Shown: piece by piece, positions 36,096 through 44,996 of the stretch | Layout of the letters: the number at the start of each line of letters is the position of its first letter | Position numbering within the stretch: the first letter of the stretch is position 1 | Assembly: GCF_002871945.2 (NCBI RefSeq) | Contig: NZ_CP126963.1 | Location: forward strand, 310,001-374,000 | Length of the DNA: 64,000 nt | Reading direction: 5' to 3' | DNA from: Gleimia hominis | GTDB taxonomy: Bacteria; Actinomycetota; Actinomycetes; Actinomycetales; Actinomycetaceae | Made by a program: the position numbers and the translations under genes | The notes under the pieces: model-generated | Database searches by the model: none | Told to the model about the DNA's origin: nothing | What the model saw: the letters and a program-made list of their open reading frames with translations, nothing else

Positions 36096-37010
36096 TTACT
36101 GGTTGCTACCTCGGTCGATTACGAGTTCGGTGCCCGCGTAGATTAATGAGGGATCGTTGCCTATAGCAGCTTTGTTCTGCTGATAGATCCTCTGCCATGC
36201 GCGGGATATAGCTGCTTGCGTCTGTGCTCCACACTGTTCTTGCGCGATAGTCCACAAAGTGTCGCCGTTTTTGACGGTGTAGGTGAACGAACTTGCGGCC
36301 CCTGCGTTGGCTGCGCAATCTGCTGAAGCGCCTGCAGTGGTGGAACCAGCTGTGCTAGGAGCTACCAGATTGCGCGCGGAAGACGCGGACGAGGAGCCGG
36401 AGTTAGACCCGCCTGAGGGAGCGGACTTCGAATCGGCAGAGGAGGGGGAGATAGAATCGGCGGGATTGCCCTGTTCAACCGCGGTGCTCGCTACGTCCGC
36501 TGGGTTTGTCCCCGCGGGCCACATAAGGTCGACGCTATCGAGTGCGAACGCGGGCGTGACCATACTGGCGCTCAATGCGACGCTAAGTACCGAGCGGCGC
36601 AACAGTTTGCGCGCCAGTGGACTCAGGAAGCGGGAGGACAGGACCACGCCAACACTGCGCTGCCTAGTGGTGAGCAAAAACTGTACGTAGAACAGTGACA
36701 GAGTCGTCCACAAAGCCAGCACCCACGCACCTACGGAAACCGCGAACACAACCACGGTAATAATCGGGGCGTTGAGGCTGAACGCGCCTTGGACGAGGAC
36801 GTCAGGAGAGCGTAGTAGCGGGAGCGCGCTGGCCCCCGACCAGACTAGAAGGACAGTGAGAACCGCGGTGAATAATGCCATAACCACGGCTATGCGTCCC
36901 GATACGAACGGGGTTTCCTCCAGTGTTGTCGCCGTTCGGGCGCCGACTTTGGCAGCTTTGACGGGCACGGTTGTGGCTGCGGCGGGCACTGTGGTGGGGT
37001 GAGTGAACAC
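36096..37010 (-). CDS. LysM-domain membrane protein
   Basis: 304 residues from GTG 37010 (GAGAGG about 10 bases upstream). Two helices near 35-60 and 78-105 and a third hydrophobic stretch (VLSVALSASMVTPAFA) are followed by a Ser/Ala-rich linker and a C-terminal LysM domain (YTVKNGDTLWTIAQEQCGAQTQ..LIYAGTELVI). LysM binds GlcNAc chains of peptidoglycan, so the C-terminus should be outside. Actinobacteria often pair such a gene with the Rv3235-like gene. No enzymatic motif. Confidence 0.82.
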   Translation of the reverse strand: MFTHPTTVPAAATTVPVKAAKVGARTATTLEETPFVSGRIAVVMALFTAVLTVLLVWSGASALPLLRSPDVLVQGAFSLNAPIITVVVFAVSVGAWVLALWTTLSLFYVQFLLTTRQRSVGVVLSSRFLSPLARKLLRRSVLSVALSASMVTPAFALDSVDLMWPAGTNPADVASTAVEQGNPADSISPSSADSKSAPSGGSNSGSSSASSARNLVAPSTAGSTTAGASADCAANAGAASSFTYTVKNGDTLWTIAQEQCGAQTQAAISRAWQRIYQQNKAAIGNDPSLIYAGTELVIDRGSNQ

Positions 37011-37273
37011 GGTGCGTTTTCCTCTCTGAGCCAAGACGCGGCTCGTATACCTGTGGGCTCCCCACGTTAAACGGTGGTTATCGTGCGGATGCCGGGCTGG
37101 CACTGACGGGACGAACCTGCTTGAAACGCCTAGGCTCGGGCTTAAATCCCTACCGGATCGTTTCGGTTCGTGTCAGTTCGTTGTGTTTATGGTTACATCG
37201 TGAATGTGGGTTGTCAAGGTGTGATCCAGGATTCAAGATCAGGTGGGAAACTGTGGGGAAAGTGAGGGCAGTC
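37011..37273. other. Divergent intergenic region at 37 kb
   Basis: 263 bases between the minus-strand LysM gene and the plus-strand conserved hypothetical. It must hold both promoters, but no clear -35/-10 pair was found. Reading frames here are open but without ribosome binding sites. Confidence 0.4.
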
Positions 37274-37801
37274 ATGTGTTTCAATGAGCGTATGGAACTA
37301 AGCGGACTCATTGACGAGTTAGAAGAAACGTTTTCAGCTGCGCGCAGAGCGCAAGAACGCGAGGAAGTTTACGAGTTGGCGCAGGCTGAGCTGACGGACA
37401 TAACTCTTGTCGAACGGCTCCGCTCAACTGTTGGAAGCGAAGTTAAATGCATTAGTGACACTGGAGCGCAGGCTCAGGGACGGCTGTTGCGGGTAGGGCA
37501 AAACTGGGTGCTTTTAGACCAGGCTGGACGGCAGGTGCTGGTGAACTTGTCGAACTGCAGCGTGCTCGAAGGAGTGGCCCGACACGCGAGTGAAGCGTCA
37601 ATACTTGAGCGGAGACTGCCGATGAACTCCGTGCTTCGGTCTTTGATGCAAAATCGCCAGCGAGTAAAAATAGCTGTTCAGCAGCTGTCGATCGCCGGTT
37701 GGATAGGAGCGGTTTACGCGGACCACTTTGAAATCCGTAGCGCAGAGCGGGCCTATACTGTTCGGTCCGAATCGATTTTTAGTTGCGAATGCGTGCTTTA
37801 G
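37274..37801 (+). CDS. Actinobacterial conserved hypothetical protein
   Basis: 175 residues from ATG 37274 (GAGGG about 6 bases upstream). The design is an N-terminal helical part (MELSGLIDELEETFSAARRAQEREEVYELAQAELTDITLVERLR) followed by small-barrel-like beta segments (GSEVKCISDTGAQAQGRLLRVGQNWVLLDQAGRQVLVNL). Similar proteins occur widely in actinobacteria next to a small HTH gene, as here. Function unknown. Its TAG and the TAA of the converging HTH gene share the tetranucleotide TTAG (37798-37801). Confidence 0.7.
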   Translation: MCFNERMELSGLIDELEETFSAARRAQEREEVYELAQAELTDITLVERLRSTVGSEVKCISDTGAQAQGRLLRVGQNWVLLDQAGRQVLVNLSNCSVLEGVARHASEASILERRLPMNSVLRSLMQNRQRVKIAVQQLSIAGWIGAVYADHFEIRSAERAYTVRSESIFSCECVL

Positions 37802-38010
37802 GACGCTTCGCCAGCTTCGATTCTCTCTCGCGTTACCGCGTACTGGCGTTCGATGTATTTTTCGAGTTCGCTTGCTTCTACCCGCCACTGCCGCTTACCT
37901 CCAATTTGGATTGCAGGTAGCTCACCTGAGGAAACGAGCGCGCGCGTGGCGGACATGGATAAGTTCAGGATCTCTTTAACATCGGCCAGGGTTAAAAAAC
38001 GAGGTTCCAT
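37798..38010 (-). CDS. BldC/MerR-like small HTH DNA-binding protein
   Basis: 70 residues. FLTLADVKEILNLSMSATRALVSSGELPAIQIGGKRQWRVEASELEKYIE is the excisionase/MerR-type winged helix seen in BldC and related one-domain regulators. The C-terminal helix is charged. BldC proteins bind direct repeats cooperatively. Targets are unknown. It converges on the preceding gene with overlapping stop codons and is divergent from the SAF-domain gene 144 bases away. Confidence 0.85.
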   Translation of the reverse strand: MEPRFLTLADVKEILNLSMSATRALVSSGELPAIQIGGKRQWRVEASELEKYIERQYAVTRERIEAGEAS

Positions 38011-38060
38011 ACGACAACTATCTCACTTTATGCCAGTAGGTGCGAGTCTATGGCAGTTAC

Positions 38061-38069
38061 TGTGGATAA
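38061..38069. promoter_or_regulatory. Perfect DnaA-box 9-mer
   Basis: TGTGGATAA is the reverse complement of TTATCCACA. It lies in the divergent gap upstream of the SAF-domain gene. A weaker TGTGGAAAA follows about 48 bases on. A single box can be chance; there is no oriC-like cluster or dnaA/dnaN here. Confidence 0.35.
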
Positions 38070-38154
38070 CTGCGGTTTCGCGGTTGCGTGAGCAGAATGT
38101 GGACGGTTTCTGTGGAAAACCACTAGGCCGCTAATTTTTTGGCATGATTTAACT

Positions 38155-38793
38155 ATGAGTGCGAAGAAGCGAAATGCCCCAAAGCTCGCGTATTCAAAAG
38201 GCAGGTCAGTACTGCGCGACCCACGATTCGTTATTGGTTTGATAATCGTGGTGATATCTCTAGTGGGAACCACGTTACTCGTGAGGCATGCGCGCAGCGG
38301 TGAAGCCCTGTATTTGCTGCGAGAAAACGTTGCGATGGGGCAGACGATTGACGAAGGCAAGCTGGAAGTAGTGGATGCCCGGCCAGAAACCCACGTGTAC
38401 GTAAAACGCGGAGCGCTACCAAAGGGAGCGGTGGCAACCCGGTCACTATCCGCCGGCGAGCTGCTTCCCCAATCTGCGGTGTCAGACAGTACCGCTCAAG
38501 GCCGGCGGCAAGTGGTGGTGAACGTGTCTGGCGATGTACCTTCTTCCGTGAAAGTGGGATCTGCCGTTGAAGTTTGGCAGGTGGAAGACACCGCGGTTGA
38601 CCCGGCCTCGCACCAGGAAGCAGCAAAACCCCTGTCTGGGGACGCCATCGTGCTGGGAGTACATGAGCCAGGTAAGGGCTTATCTATTCGCGCGGGACGG
38701 GCAGTGGAGGTGTCCGTACCAGAAACGGACCTACCGGGGGTGTTGGCAGGCATGTCGCAGGACAAGAACCTCGTGGTTGTGCCACGAAATTAA
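38155..38793 (+). CDS. SAF-domain (CpaB/RcpC-like) protein
   Basis: 212 residues. One N-terminal helix (FVIGLIIVVISLVGTTLLVRHA) is followed by a SAF domain (ALYLLRENVAMGQTIDEGKLEVVDARPE, GAVATRSLSAGELLPQSAV) and a beta-rich C-terminus. CpaB/RcpC proteins are periplasmic or extracellular components of Tad pilus machines. The CpaE-like gene follows 46 bases on. No Shine-Dalgarno site precedes the ATG; translation may be leaderless. Confidence 0.8.
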   Translation: MSAKKRNAPKLAYSKGRSVLRDPRFVIGLIIVVISLVGTTLLVRHARSGEALYLLRENVAMGQTIDEGKLEVVDARPETHVYVKRGALPKGAVATRSLSAGELLPQSAVSDSTAQGRRQVVVNVSGDVPSSVKVGSAVEVWQVEDTAVDPASHQEAAKPLSGDAIVLGVHEPGKGLSIRAGRAVEVSVPETDLPGVLAGMSQDKNLVVVPRN

Positions 38794-38839
38794 AGCGCAA
38801 GAGGTTAATCGCAAAACTAACGCGGAATCTGGAGTAGGA

Positions 38840-40144
38840 ATGAGCGTTGAAAACGTCATCGTTTGGTTAACCGGTGATTTCGAAGCGGACGTGGTGGCGG
38901 CGCTAAATCAGCAAAGCGCCCGATACCGCGTAGCACGCCGATGCGCCGACAGGGGAGAAGTGGAAGCCAGTGTCCTCGCGGGCGTGGGACGGATCGTTCT
39001 TCTCGACGAGCTGTGCGGTATCGATAGTGCATTCGTGGAGGCACTGCACGCCGCACACGCACTGGTTCTGCTGGTGGTCACAGATACTTTAGCGACCCCA
39101 TCATTTGGGGAGGACGTGCGCGTTGAACGCACGAGTGCGCACGAACTACTGGAATCCTTGACGTTGGCGATTCGCGAAGACTTACGCGGTGAAACCACGG
39201 TTAGCCCAGGGGTGGAGCGGGAGCCAGAACCTCAAGCGGATAAAAACGGGCAAATGGTAGCGATATGGGGAACGGCGGGAGCGCCAGGGCGGTCAACAAT
39301 CGCGGCGAATCTGGCGCACTGTGTAGCTAGCCTGGAACGCCATGTGACCCTTGTGGATGCGGATACGACGGCGCCCGCACTGGCAATAATGCTGGGGGTA
39401 GAAGATGGGGGATCTGGCTTGGTGCGGGCCTGCTCCCTGCAAAACCGAGGAATGTTAGAAGTCACGGAGCTAGGGGAGTTGCGTGAAAAACTGGCGTCGC
39501 GCCTGACGATCCTAACTGGCCTGACGCAAGCGGATACGTGGCAGACACTCAGGTCAGAGGCAGTGGCGCAAACCGTGGAGCAGCTGCGCTACTTCGGTGA
39601 CGTGATAGTGGATATAGGAGCGGGATTCACGGAAGCGGATCCGGCGCAACTGTCGTTCATTCCCAGCCGCGAAGACGTGAACTTAGAACTGCTACAGGCA
39701 GCGGATCGGCGAGTGCTCGTGGCGAAAGCAGATGCGGTGGGGCTGACGCGGCTGAACCAAGCGTTAGCGCAGTGCAAAGACGCGAGTGTGGATATCGACC
39801 TGGTGGTCATTAACCAGGTGCGCAACGCGGCCAGTGGGAGCCGCTCGCGCAGGTCGCTGATCACGGTCGCGCGTTCTATTTGCCAAAACATCCCGTTCGA
39901 ACTGATTGACGCCACGCCGGCAGTGGATGATGCGGTTTTGAAAGCAACCACAGTCGTTGAAACCGCGCAGCAAAGCTCTTTTGCGCGCAGCATCACCCAG
40001 ATCGCCAGTCAACTATTTGACGTCACACCAGTTGAATCCAGTGGGCCGCAGCAAGCACCTAAGCGGCAAACCAAACCCTGGTGGAATCGCCTGCGGAAGT
40101 GGGCAGAGGGGAAAGGCGCGGAAAAGACTGCGAAACACGGATGA
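38840..40144 (+). CDS. CpaE/MinD-like ATPase
   Basis: 434 residues from ATG 38840; GGAGTAGGA lies just upstream, and the longer open frame from 38567 overlaps the SAF gene. The N-terminal 140 residues form a receiver-like domain without the phospho-Asp pattern, as in CpaE. A deviant Walker A follows (IWGTAGAPGRSTIAANLAH) and LVDADTTAPALAIMLG. The KGGxGKT lysine positions are replaced by GAPGRST, i.e. the signature lysine is missing, which is common in this actinobacterial group. The likely role is positioning or assembling Tad machinery. Confidence 0.78.
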   Translation: MSVENVIVWLTGDFEADVVAALNQQSARYRVARRCADRGEVEASVLAGVGRIVLLDELCGIDSAFVEALHAAHALVLLVVTDTLATPSFGEDVRVERTSAHELLESLTLAIREDLRGETTVSPGVEREPEPQADKNGQMVAIWGTAGAPGRSTIAANLAHCVASLERHVTLVDADTTAPALAIMLGVEDGGSGLVRACSLQNRGMLEVTELGELREKLASRLTILTGLTQADTWQTLRSEAVAQTVEQLRYFGDVIVDIGAGFTEADPAQLSFIPSREDVNLELLQAADRRVLVAKADAVGLTRLNQALAQCKDASVDIDLVVINQVRNAASGSRSRRSLITVARSICQNIPFELIDATPAVDDAVLKATTVVETAQQSSFARSITQIASQLFDVTPVESSGPQQAPKRQTKPWWNRLRKWAEGKGAEKTAKHG

Positions 40145-40184
40145 CATCTAGCTGCTCTCTTGAGACTCGTGGCACACTGTAGCC

Positions 40185-40601
40185 ATGCGAGTTTTTCTTC
40201 CCATCACCGCCCAAGAACTACAGTTGTCCACACCCCCGCAACGGGAATACTATGCTCCCAAAGCAGATGCGACAGGTGCAGCGGACCAGGAAATAGCAGA
40301 ATACGAAGCCACCATGGAAGCGTGTTTAGCATCGCTTGAACTCATCCGCGACCGAGGGGACTTTACGCGCCGCTGCGTACTCGCAGTTGACCTGCCGAAT
40401 CAGGGGCCAATCCAATGGTCAGACGTGGTGGCGATCCTGATTGACGATCCGCACGTGAGTTCCCTTGTGAATGCAGCGTGTCAGGCGCAAACACAAGACG
40501 CAGCGGACAAGGCGGTGGCCGCCTTATATAACCACCTTCCCCTGTGGTACGACATCAGTGAACGGGAACGACTGATCTACCAGGTTGGCGCGGACCTGTA
40601 G
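40185..40601 (+). CDS. DUF6912-like conserved protein
   Basis: 138 residues. The start MRVFLPITAQELQ and the end PLWYDISERERLIYQV match a small actinobacterial family that I recall as DUF6912. No membrane segment, no catalytic motif, acidic overall. It follows the CpaE-like gene at 40 bases on the same strand and converges on sbcC. Function unknown. Confidence 0.65.
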   Translation: MRVFLPITAQELQLSTPPQREYYAPKADATGAADQEIAEYEATMEACLASLELIRDRGDFTRRCVLAVDLPNQGPIQWSDVVAILIDDPHVSSLVNAACQAQTQDAADKAVAALYNHLPLWYDISERERLIYQVGADL

Positions 40602-40674
40602 CCCCGCTCAACTCGTCCAAAAGCAACTCAGCGCAGATGTTTCGCAGTGGTTACGCGCATCCCTTCGGCAGTAG

Positions 40675-43600
40675 TTACGCGTACACTTTCAGCGTGGAGT
40701 AGCGCTGGCCCGGCGCTCGCATAACGTGGATGCCATCCGCGATCCGCTCCTGCATCTGCTCCACGTGCGACACTAGGCCAACGGTGCGGCCGCTATCGCG
40801 AATTGCCTCTAATCCACTCATCACCAGGTCTCGCGTGTACGCGTCGAGCGAGCCGAACCCCTCATCAATAATCATGGATTGGAACTCCACCCCACCTGCG
40901 GCACTGGACACAACTTCCGCCAACCCGAGTGCTAGCGCGAGGGACGTGTAAAAAGTTTCCCCACCCGACAAAGACAGGGGAGCGCGATCCGTGTCCGTAT
41001 TGTAATCGTGGATCGCCAACCCCAACCCCACTTTGCTGCTGCGCGACCCCGGGTCCGACTCCACGCGCGCCAGTGCGTACCGGTCCGCGGAAAACCGGGC
41101 TAGAAACGGGTTCGCGGCCGCGAGCACGTCGTCAAACTGGTTGAGCAGAACCCACGTGGCTAACGGCACCCGGTTCCCAGCGTCGCTCGTGTCCCCGTTC
41201 GCAATCCGAGAGAACAACCGCACAGTCTGAGTCTGCGCCAACTCGCGGCGCAGCGCCTGCCATTCGCCGCGCCAACTTTGCAGCTCGGCTGCACCCCGGT
41301 GCGCGCGGTCCGCTGCGGTGGCCGCCGCATCTTGGGCTGCCTCCTGCTTGTCCTTACACGCTTGCGCAACGCGCGCGAGCGCCTGCGAATCCGGGAGCAC
41401 GCACTCGCGTACCCCCGAGGTTTCCAACTGGTCCAACTCCTGGGTGCACGCGCGCACGTTCAGTTCGAACTCGTTGATCCGCGCCTCCAGCTCCTCGCTG
41501 TCCGCAGTGGTTAGGGACGCTTCCTGTACGGATTTAGCGGTGTCAAAAATACTTTCCGCAACGGCGCGCCGCATTTGTGCGGACGCGTTCTCAAACGATT
41601 GTTGCCCATGGTGGACCTCGTCGATTGCCCGCTGCAAATCCCGCACCTGCTGGCCAGCTAAGCGGACCGCGTCAATGTGCGCACAAACGCTGTCAAATGG
41701 GCCGCGCGCACCCCGCACAGCCGCTTCGTTTTCGGCAATGCCCTGGCTTATTTCTGTAACGCGTTGCGCTAACGCTTCGAGTTGTTCCGCGTGGTGCACC
41801 CGCCGGTCCGTTAAGCGTTCCTGCTTCCCCGTTATGCGCGTGAGCTCTTCCGACAGTGTCGCTAACTGCGTGCCGGCTTTGCGTGCGGCCTCCCACAGTT
41901 CTTGCGCACGCCCGCGCGCCTGCTCAAGTGCTGTTGCGGAATCACCCGCCACCTGATTCAAATCCGCAATCCGCTTAGTAATCTGCTCATGTTCGCTTCG
42001 TGCCTTCCCAAACGCCGATGTAGCTTTCGACGACGCGTCCGCGGCCTCCTGAAGATCCTGAGGAGAAACCACCAGGCGCTCACCCGTTACCGGAGCGGGA
42101 TGCTCGGTTGCACCGCACACCGGGCAAGGCAACCCGTCTTTTAAGTACCCAGACAGGGCTAATGCGGAGTCCGCCAGCCACTTATTGCGCAGCTGTTCAT
42201 ACGCTTGCCGCGCTCGGTCATCTTCATGGGCGGTGCGCGATACTTCGTCGGCCGCATCTTGTAACTGCGGGATCAGCTCCTGCACCTCGCGTGCCGCCCG
42301 CAAGCGGTCGTCGAGTTGATTGCGCTTGGCCTCGCGTTGTTCAATCGCTTCCGACTCGGTTCGGGCCTGCTCCATTTGCGTTTTAATCTGCTCAATCTGC
42401 GGGGGAATATCGTCGAGTTCACGCTGATCTGCCTGCATTTGTTCGCGTCTGCGTTCAGCCTGTTCCCGGGCATCTGCCAGGCGTTCGCGCAACTGTTCTA
42501 ACTGTGCTTCGTGTTCGGCGGCGTCTTCTAACCGCGTGAGCTCTTGCGCAAAGCTTTGATAAAGAGGGTCTAGAGTCTCGCTATTTGGCAGTTCAGCTTC
42601 CGTGGCATTTTCTGCCTGGCCGAGTTCTAGCAAGGAGTGGCCGTTCTCACCGTCGTTCGCGTGCAAGTCGTCGCCGCGCTCCTCGGCGCACTCGCGTGCG
42701 TATTTGCCCACCGCGTCGAGCAGAGCCGCGCTCGTTTGCGTGCCTTTCTCCCCACTGGTTTTGAACGCCGGCAAATCCGCAAGGTGCGGGGCAGAAGCGA
42801 GTTTGCTGTGCACGGAACTCAAGTGAGTGTTCGCGCGTGTAAGCTCGCTCTGTGCCGCCTTTGCCTGTTCAATATGAGGCACAATCGCCCGCGCTGTCCG
42901 CGCCCGGTTCAGCGTCTGCCGGCACTGCTCAATCTCTGTCTCGCGCGCACGCAGGCTGTGTAACTCGCGCTCCAACTCATCGGCGCGTGCCCGAGAGCGC
43001 TGGAGGGCACGCACCTGCTCGAGCGTGAACGCGGCCTCCCGATAGTTCTCCCGTGCCTGCTCGCGGGCAGTTGCGCGCGCCTGAGCCGCTATCTCTAACT
43101 GTTCTTGGTGATCCCCCAACCGCTTGTGCGCCGCATCGAAGTCTTCTTTCTCCAGCGCTTGCGCAAGCTCCGCATCCTCCCCGTCATGAATATGCGCCGC
43201 GAGGGTAACTAAGCGGTCTGCCCGCTGCTGTGTTTGCCGATTTGCCTCATGCGCCTTATCTAACAGCAGTTTTGTGAACGTTTCGAACGAGCGGGTGCGA
43301 AAAATGTCAGCCAGTAGCTCTTTCCGCTGCAGGGAGGAAGCGCGGATAAACTGCGCGAATTTCCCCTGCGGTAAGATCACTGTTTGCAAAAACTGGTCAA
43401 GACCCAGCCCAACTACGTGCGCAACCTGCTCATCAACTTCTCGCTTACGGGACGCGAGCGTCTCCCGGCCCACTACCTGCCCATCCACGAGCGTGAGTTT
43501 CGACAAAAAACTACTCGCAGGGGTCAAACTTTTGCGCCCTGGCTTGTGGTACGCGGGGGTACGCACCACCTCAAACACCCCGTGCGGGGTTTCGAACCGC

Positions 43601-43845
43601 AGCTGCACCAGCGTCTTCGTGTCCGGATCCGCGTAGGTCGAACGCAACCGTGAGTTAGAAGACGTGTTCTGCCCTGCAACCTCACCATAGAGCGCGTACG
43701 TAATTGCATCTATGATGGTGGACTTACCCGTCCCCGTGTTGCCGCGCAGCAAGTAGATTCCACTGGCTTCAAACCCGGTGAAGTCAATCGTGTGCTCGTT
43801 TGGAAACGGTCCGAGCGCACTGAACTTCAACTCAAGCAGACGCAT
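40675..43845 (-). CDS. sbcC: Exonuclease subunit SbcC
   Basis: 1056 residues from ATG 43845; the longer frame would run into sbcD. An SMC-like ATPase with Walker A LLRGNTGTGKSTIIDAI, long coiled coils (about 180-470 and 560-830), the zinc hook CPVCGATEH at the apex, the signature LSLSGGETFYTSLALALGLAEVV and Walker B MIIDEGFGSLD. With SbcD it opens hairpins and processes double-strand ends. Its start overlaps the sbcD stop by 14 bases, so the subunits are co-translated. Confidence 0.95.
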   Translation of the reverse strand: MRLLELKFSALGPFPNEHTIDFTGFEASGIYLLRGNTGTGKSTIIDAITYALYGEVAGQNTSSNSRLRSTYADPDTKTLVQLRFETPHGVFEVVRTPAYHKPGRKSLTPASSFLSKLTLVDGQVVGRETLASRKREVDEQVAHVVGLGLDQFLQTVILPQGKFAQFIRASSLQRKELLADIFRTRSFETFTKLLLDKAHEANRQTQQRADRLVTLAAHIHDGEDAELAQALEKEDFDAAHKRLGDHQEQLEIAAQARATAREQARENYREAAFTLEQVRALQRSRARADELERELHSLRARETEIEQCRQTLNRARTARAIVPHIEQAKAAQSELTRANTHLSSVHSKLASAPHLADLPAFKTSGEKGTQTSAALLDAVGKYARECAEERGDDLHANDGENGHSLLELGQAENATEAELPNSETLDPLYQSFAQELTRLEDAAEHEAQLEQLRERLADAREQAERRREQMQADQRELDDIPPQIEQIKTQMEQARTESEAIEQREAKRNQLDDRLRAAREVQELIPQLQDAADEVSRTAHEDDRARQAYEQLRNKWLADSALALSGYLKDGLPCPVCGATEHPAPVTGERLVVSPQDLQEAADASSKATSAFGKARSEHEQITKRIADLNQVAGDSATALEQARGRAQELWEAARKAGTQLATLSEELTRITGKQERLTDRRVHHAEQLEALAQRVTEISQGIAENEAAVRGARGPFDSVCAHIDAVRLAGQQVRDLQRAIDEVHHGQQSFENASAQMRRAVAESIFDTAKSVQEASLTTADSEELEARINEFELNVRACTQELDQLETSGVRECVLPDSQALARVAQACKDKQEAAQDAAATAADRAHRGAAELQSWRGEWQALRRELAQTQTVRLFSRIANGDTSDAGNRVPLATWVLLNQFDDVLAAANPFLARFSADRYALARVESDPGSRSSKVGLGLAIHDYNTDTDRAPLSLSGGETFYTSLALALGLAEVVSSAAGGVEFQSMIIDEGFGSLDAYTRDLVMSGLEAIRDSGRTVGLVSHVEQMQERIADGIHVMRAPGQRYSTLKVYA

Positions 43846-44989
43846 TGTGTTCCTCTTTTCGTACTTGCTCCCACGTGTTTCGAACCAGACCCCTCTCGGA
43901 GGCAGATAGGTTTCGGTCCAAAGTCGTTTCAAAGAACGCTGCTACCAGGTCCGTTGGGTCCAGGTTGCGGCGCTGCGGCGCATGATCTACCGGTACCGTA
44001 CCTGTGTGGCGCACCACCAGGGCGGTTTCGAACCGGTTCTTAACCTGCTCGTACGCGCGTTCGGGGCGGATCGGATCGGTTAACTCAATGGAATAGAACG
44101 CGTTTGAAACTACCGGCTGATTCAAAACCTCCTGTAGGGAGCCACGCAAGTTCACCAATTGGTACGGCTGAGGGACCGGCACGGTACGAATCGACACGTC
44201 TTTGCCGGTAACCGTCACGATAGTGGTGGAATGGGCGTAGTTGGCCTCAGAGAACGAGTACGGCAGCGGGGTGCCGCAGTAGCGGATTGGAGTGCCGCCG
44301 GCTTGCAGCTGCTGGGCGCGGTGCAGGTGCCCTGCCGCTACGTACGCCAACTGGGAGCAGGGCGCGTGGCTGCCCATTCGAGCAAACGTTTCCGGGTAGC
44401 TCGCTTGCGAACCACCCACCGCGATGTCACGTTCGGACTCACTGGTTTTACTGCCCGCCACGAACGCATGCACCATCGCGATCCCAACCCCACCGCGGGC
44501 CGACAGATCCGCGTCAATGCGCCGCAGAGCAGCTGCCATCACATCGTCGTGGGTGCGCGGCAACGGTTCGTCTAATGAAGGTGCCAGTTCGAAACGTGCC
44601 TCATCGGGTTCTAAAAACGGAACCGGGTACACGTGCACGTCACCGAACGAAACCGGGGTCCCCACCTGGGCACAGCGAATAAACACGCGCACCCGATCCG
44701 TGTACAGGCTCGACCCGTACCCTAAACGCACGGGCGCGTCGTGGTTTCCAGAGATCATCACCACCTGAGTCAGTTCTGCCAGCTGCCGCAGCGTATGCTC
44801 AAGCAACACCATCGCCGATTGCGGTGCGATCGCCCGGTCAAACACGTCCCCGGCTAACAAGACCGCGTCGGGCCGCTCGTGAGCAACCAGGTCGACGAAG
44901 TGGTCTAAAAACTGCTCTTGAAACCGCTGCAGCGGATAGTTCGCAAGTGTGCGGCCCAAATGCCAATCAGACGTGTGAATGAACTTCAT
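43832..44989 (-). CDS. sbcD: Exonuclease subunit SbcD
   Basis: 385 residues. The metallophosphoesterase motifs are clear: MKFIHTSDWHLGR (D-x-H), DAVLLAGDVFD (GDxxD), MISGNHDAP (GNHD) and AYVAAGHLHRAQQ (GHxH). It supplies the Mn-dependent nuclease active sites of the SbcCD complex. It starts 7 bases after the hisN-like gene, in a minus-strand run from the DoxX gene down to sbcC. Confidence 0.95.
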   Translation of the reverse strand: MKFIHTSDWHLGRTLANYPLQRFQEQFLDHFVDLVAHERPDAVLLAGDVFDRAIAPQSAMVLLEHTLRQLAELTQVVMISGNHDAPVRLGYGSSLYTDRVRVFIRCAQVGTPVSFGDVHVYPVPFLEPDEARFELAPSLDEPLPRTHDDVMAAALRRIDADLSARGGVGIAMVHAFVAGSKTSESERDIAVGGSQASYPETFARMGSHAPCSQLAYVAAGHLHRAQQLQAGGTPIRYCGTPLPYSFSEANYAHSTTIVTVTGKDVSIRTVPVPQPYQLVNLRGSLQEVLNQPVVSNAFYSIELTDPIRPERAYEQVKNRFETALVVRHTGTVPVDHAPQRRNLDPTDLVAAFFETTLDRNLSASERGLVRNTWEQVRKEEHNASA

Positions 44990-44996
44990 AGCCGGC

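Noticed and set aside
38061..38120. Replication origin
   Set aside because: Only one perfect DnaA box and one weak one; no dnaA, dnaN, parA/parB pair or AT-rich unwinding region.
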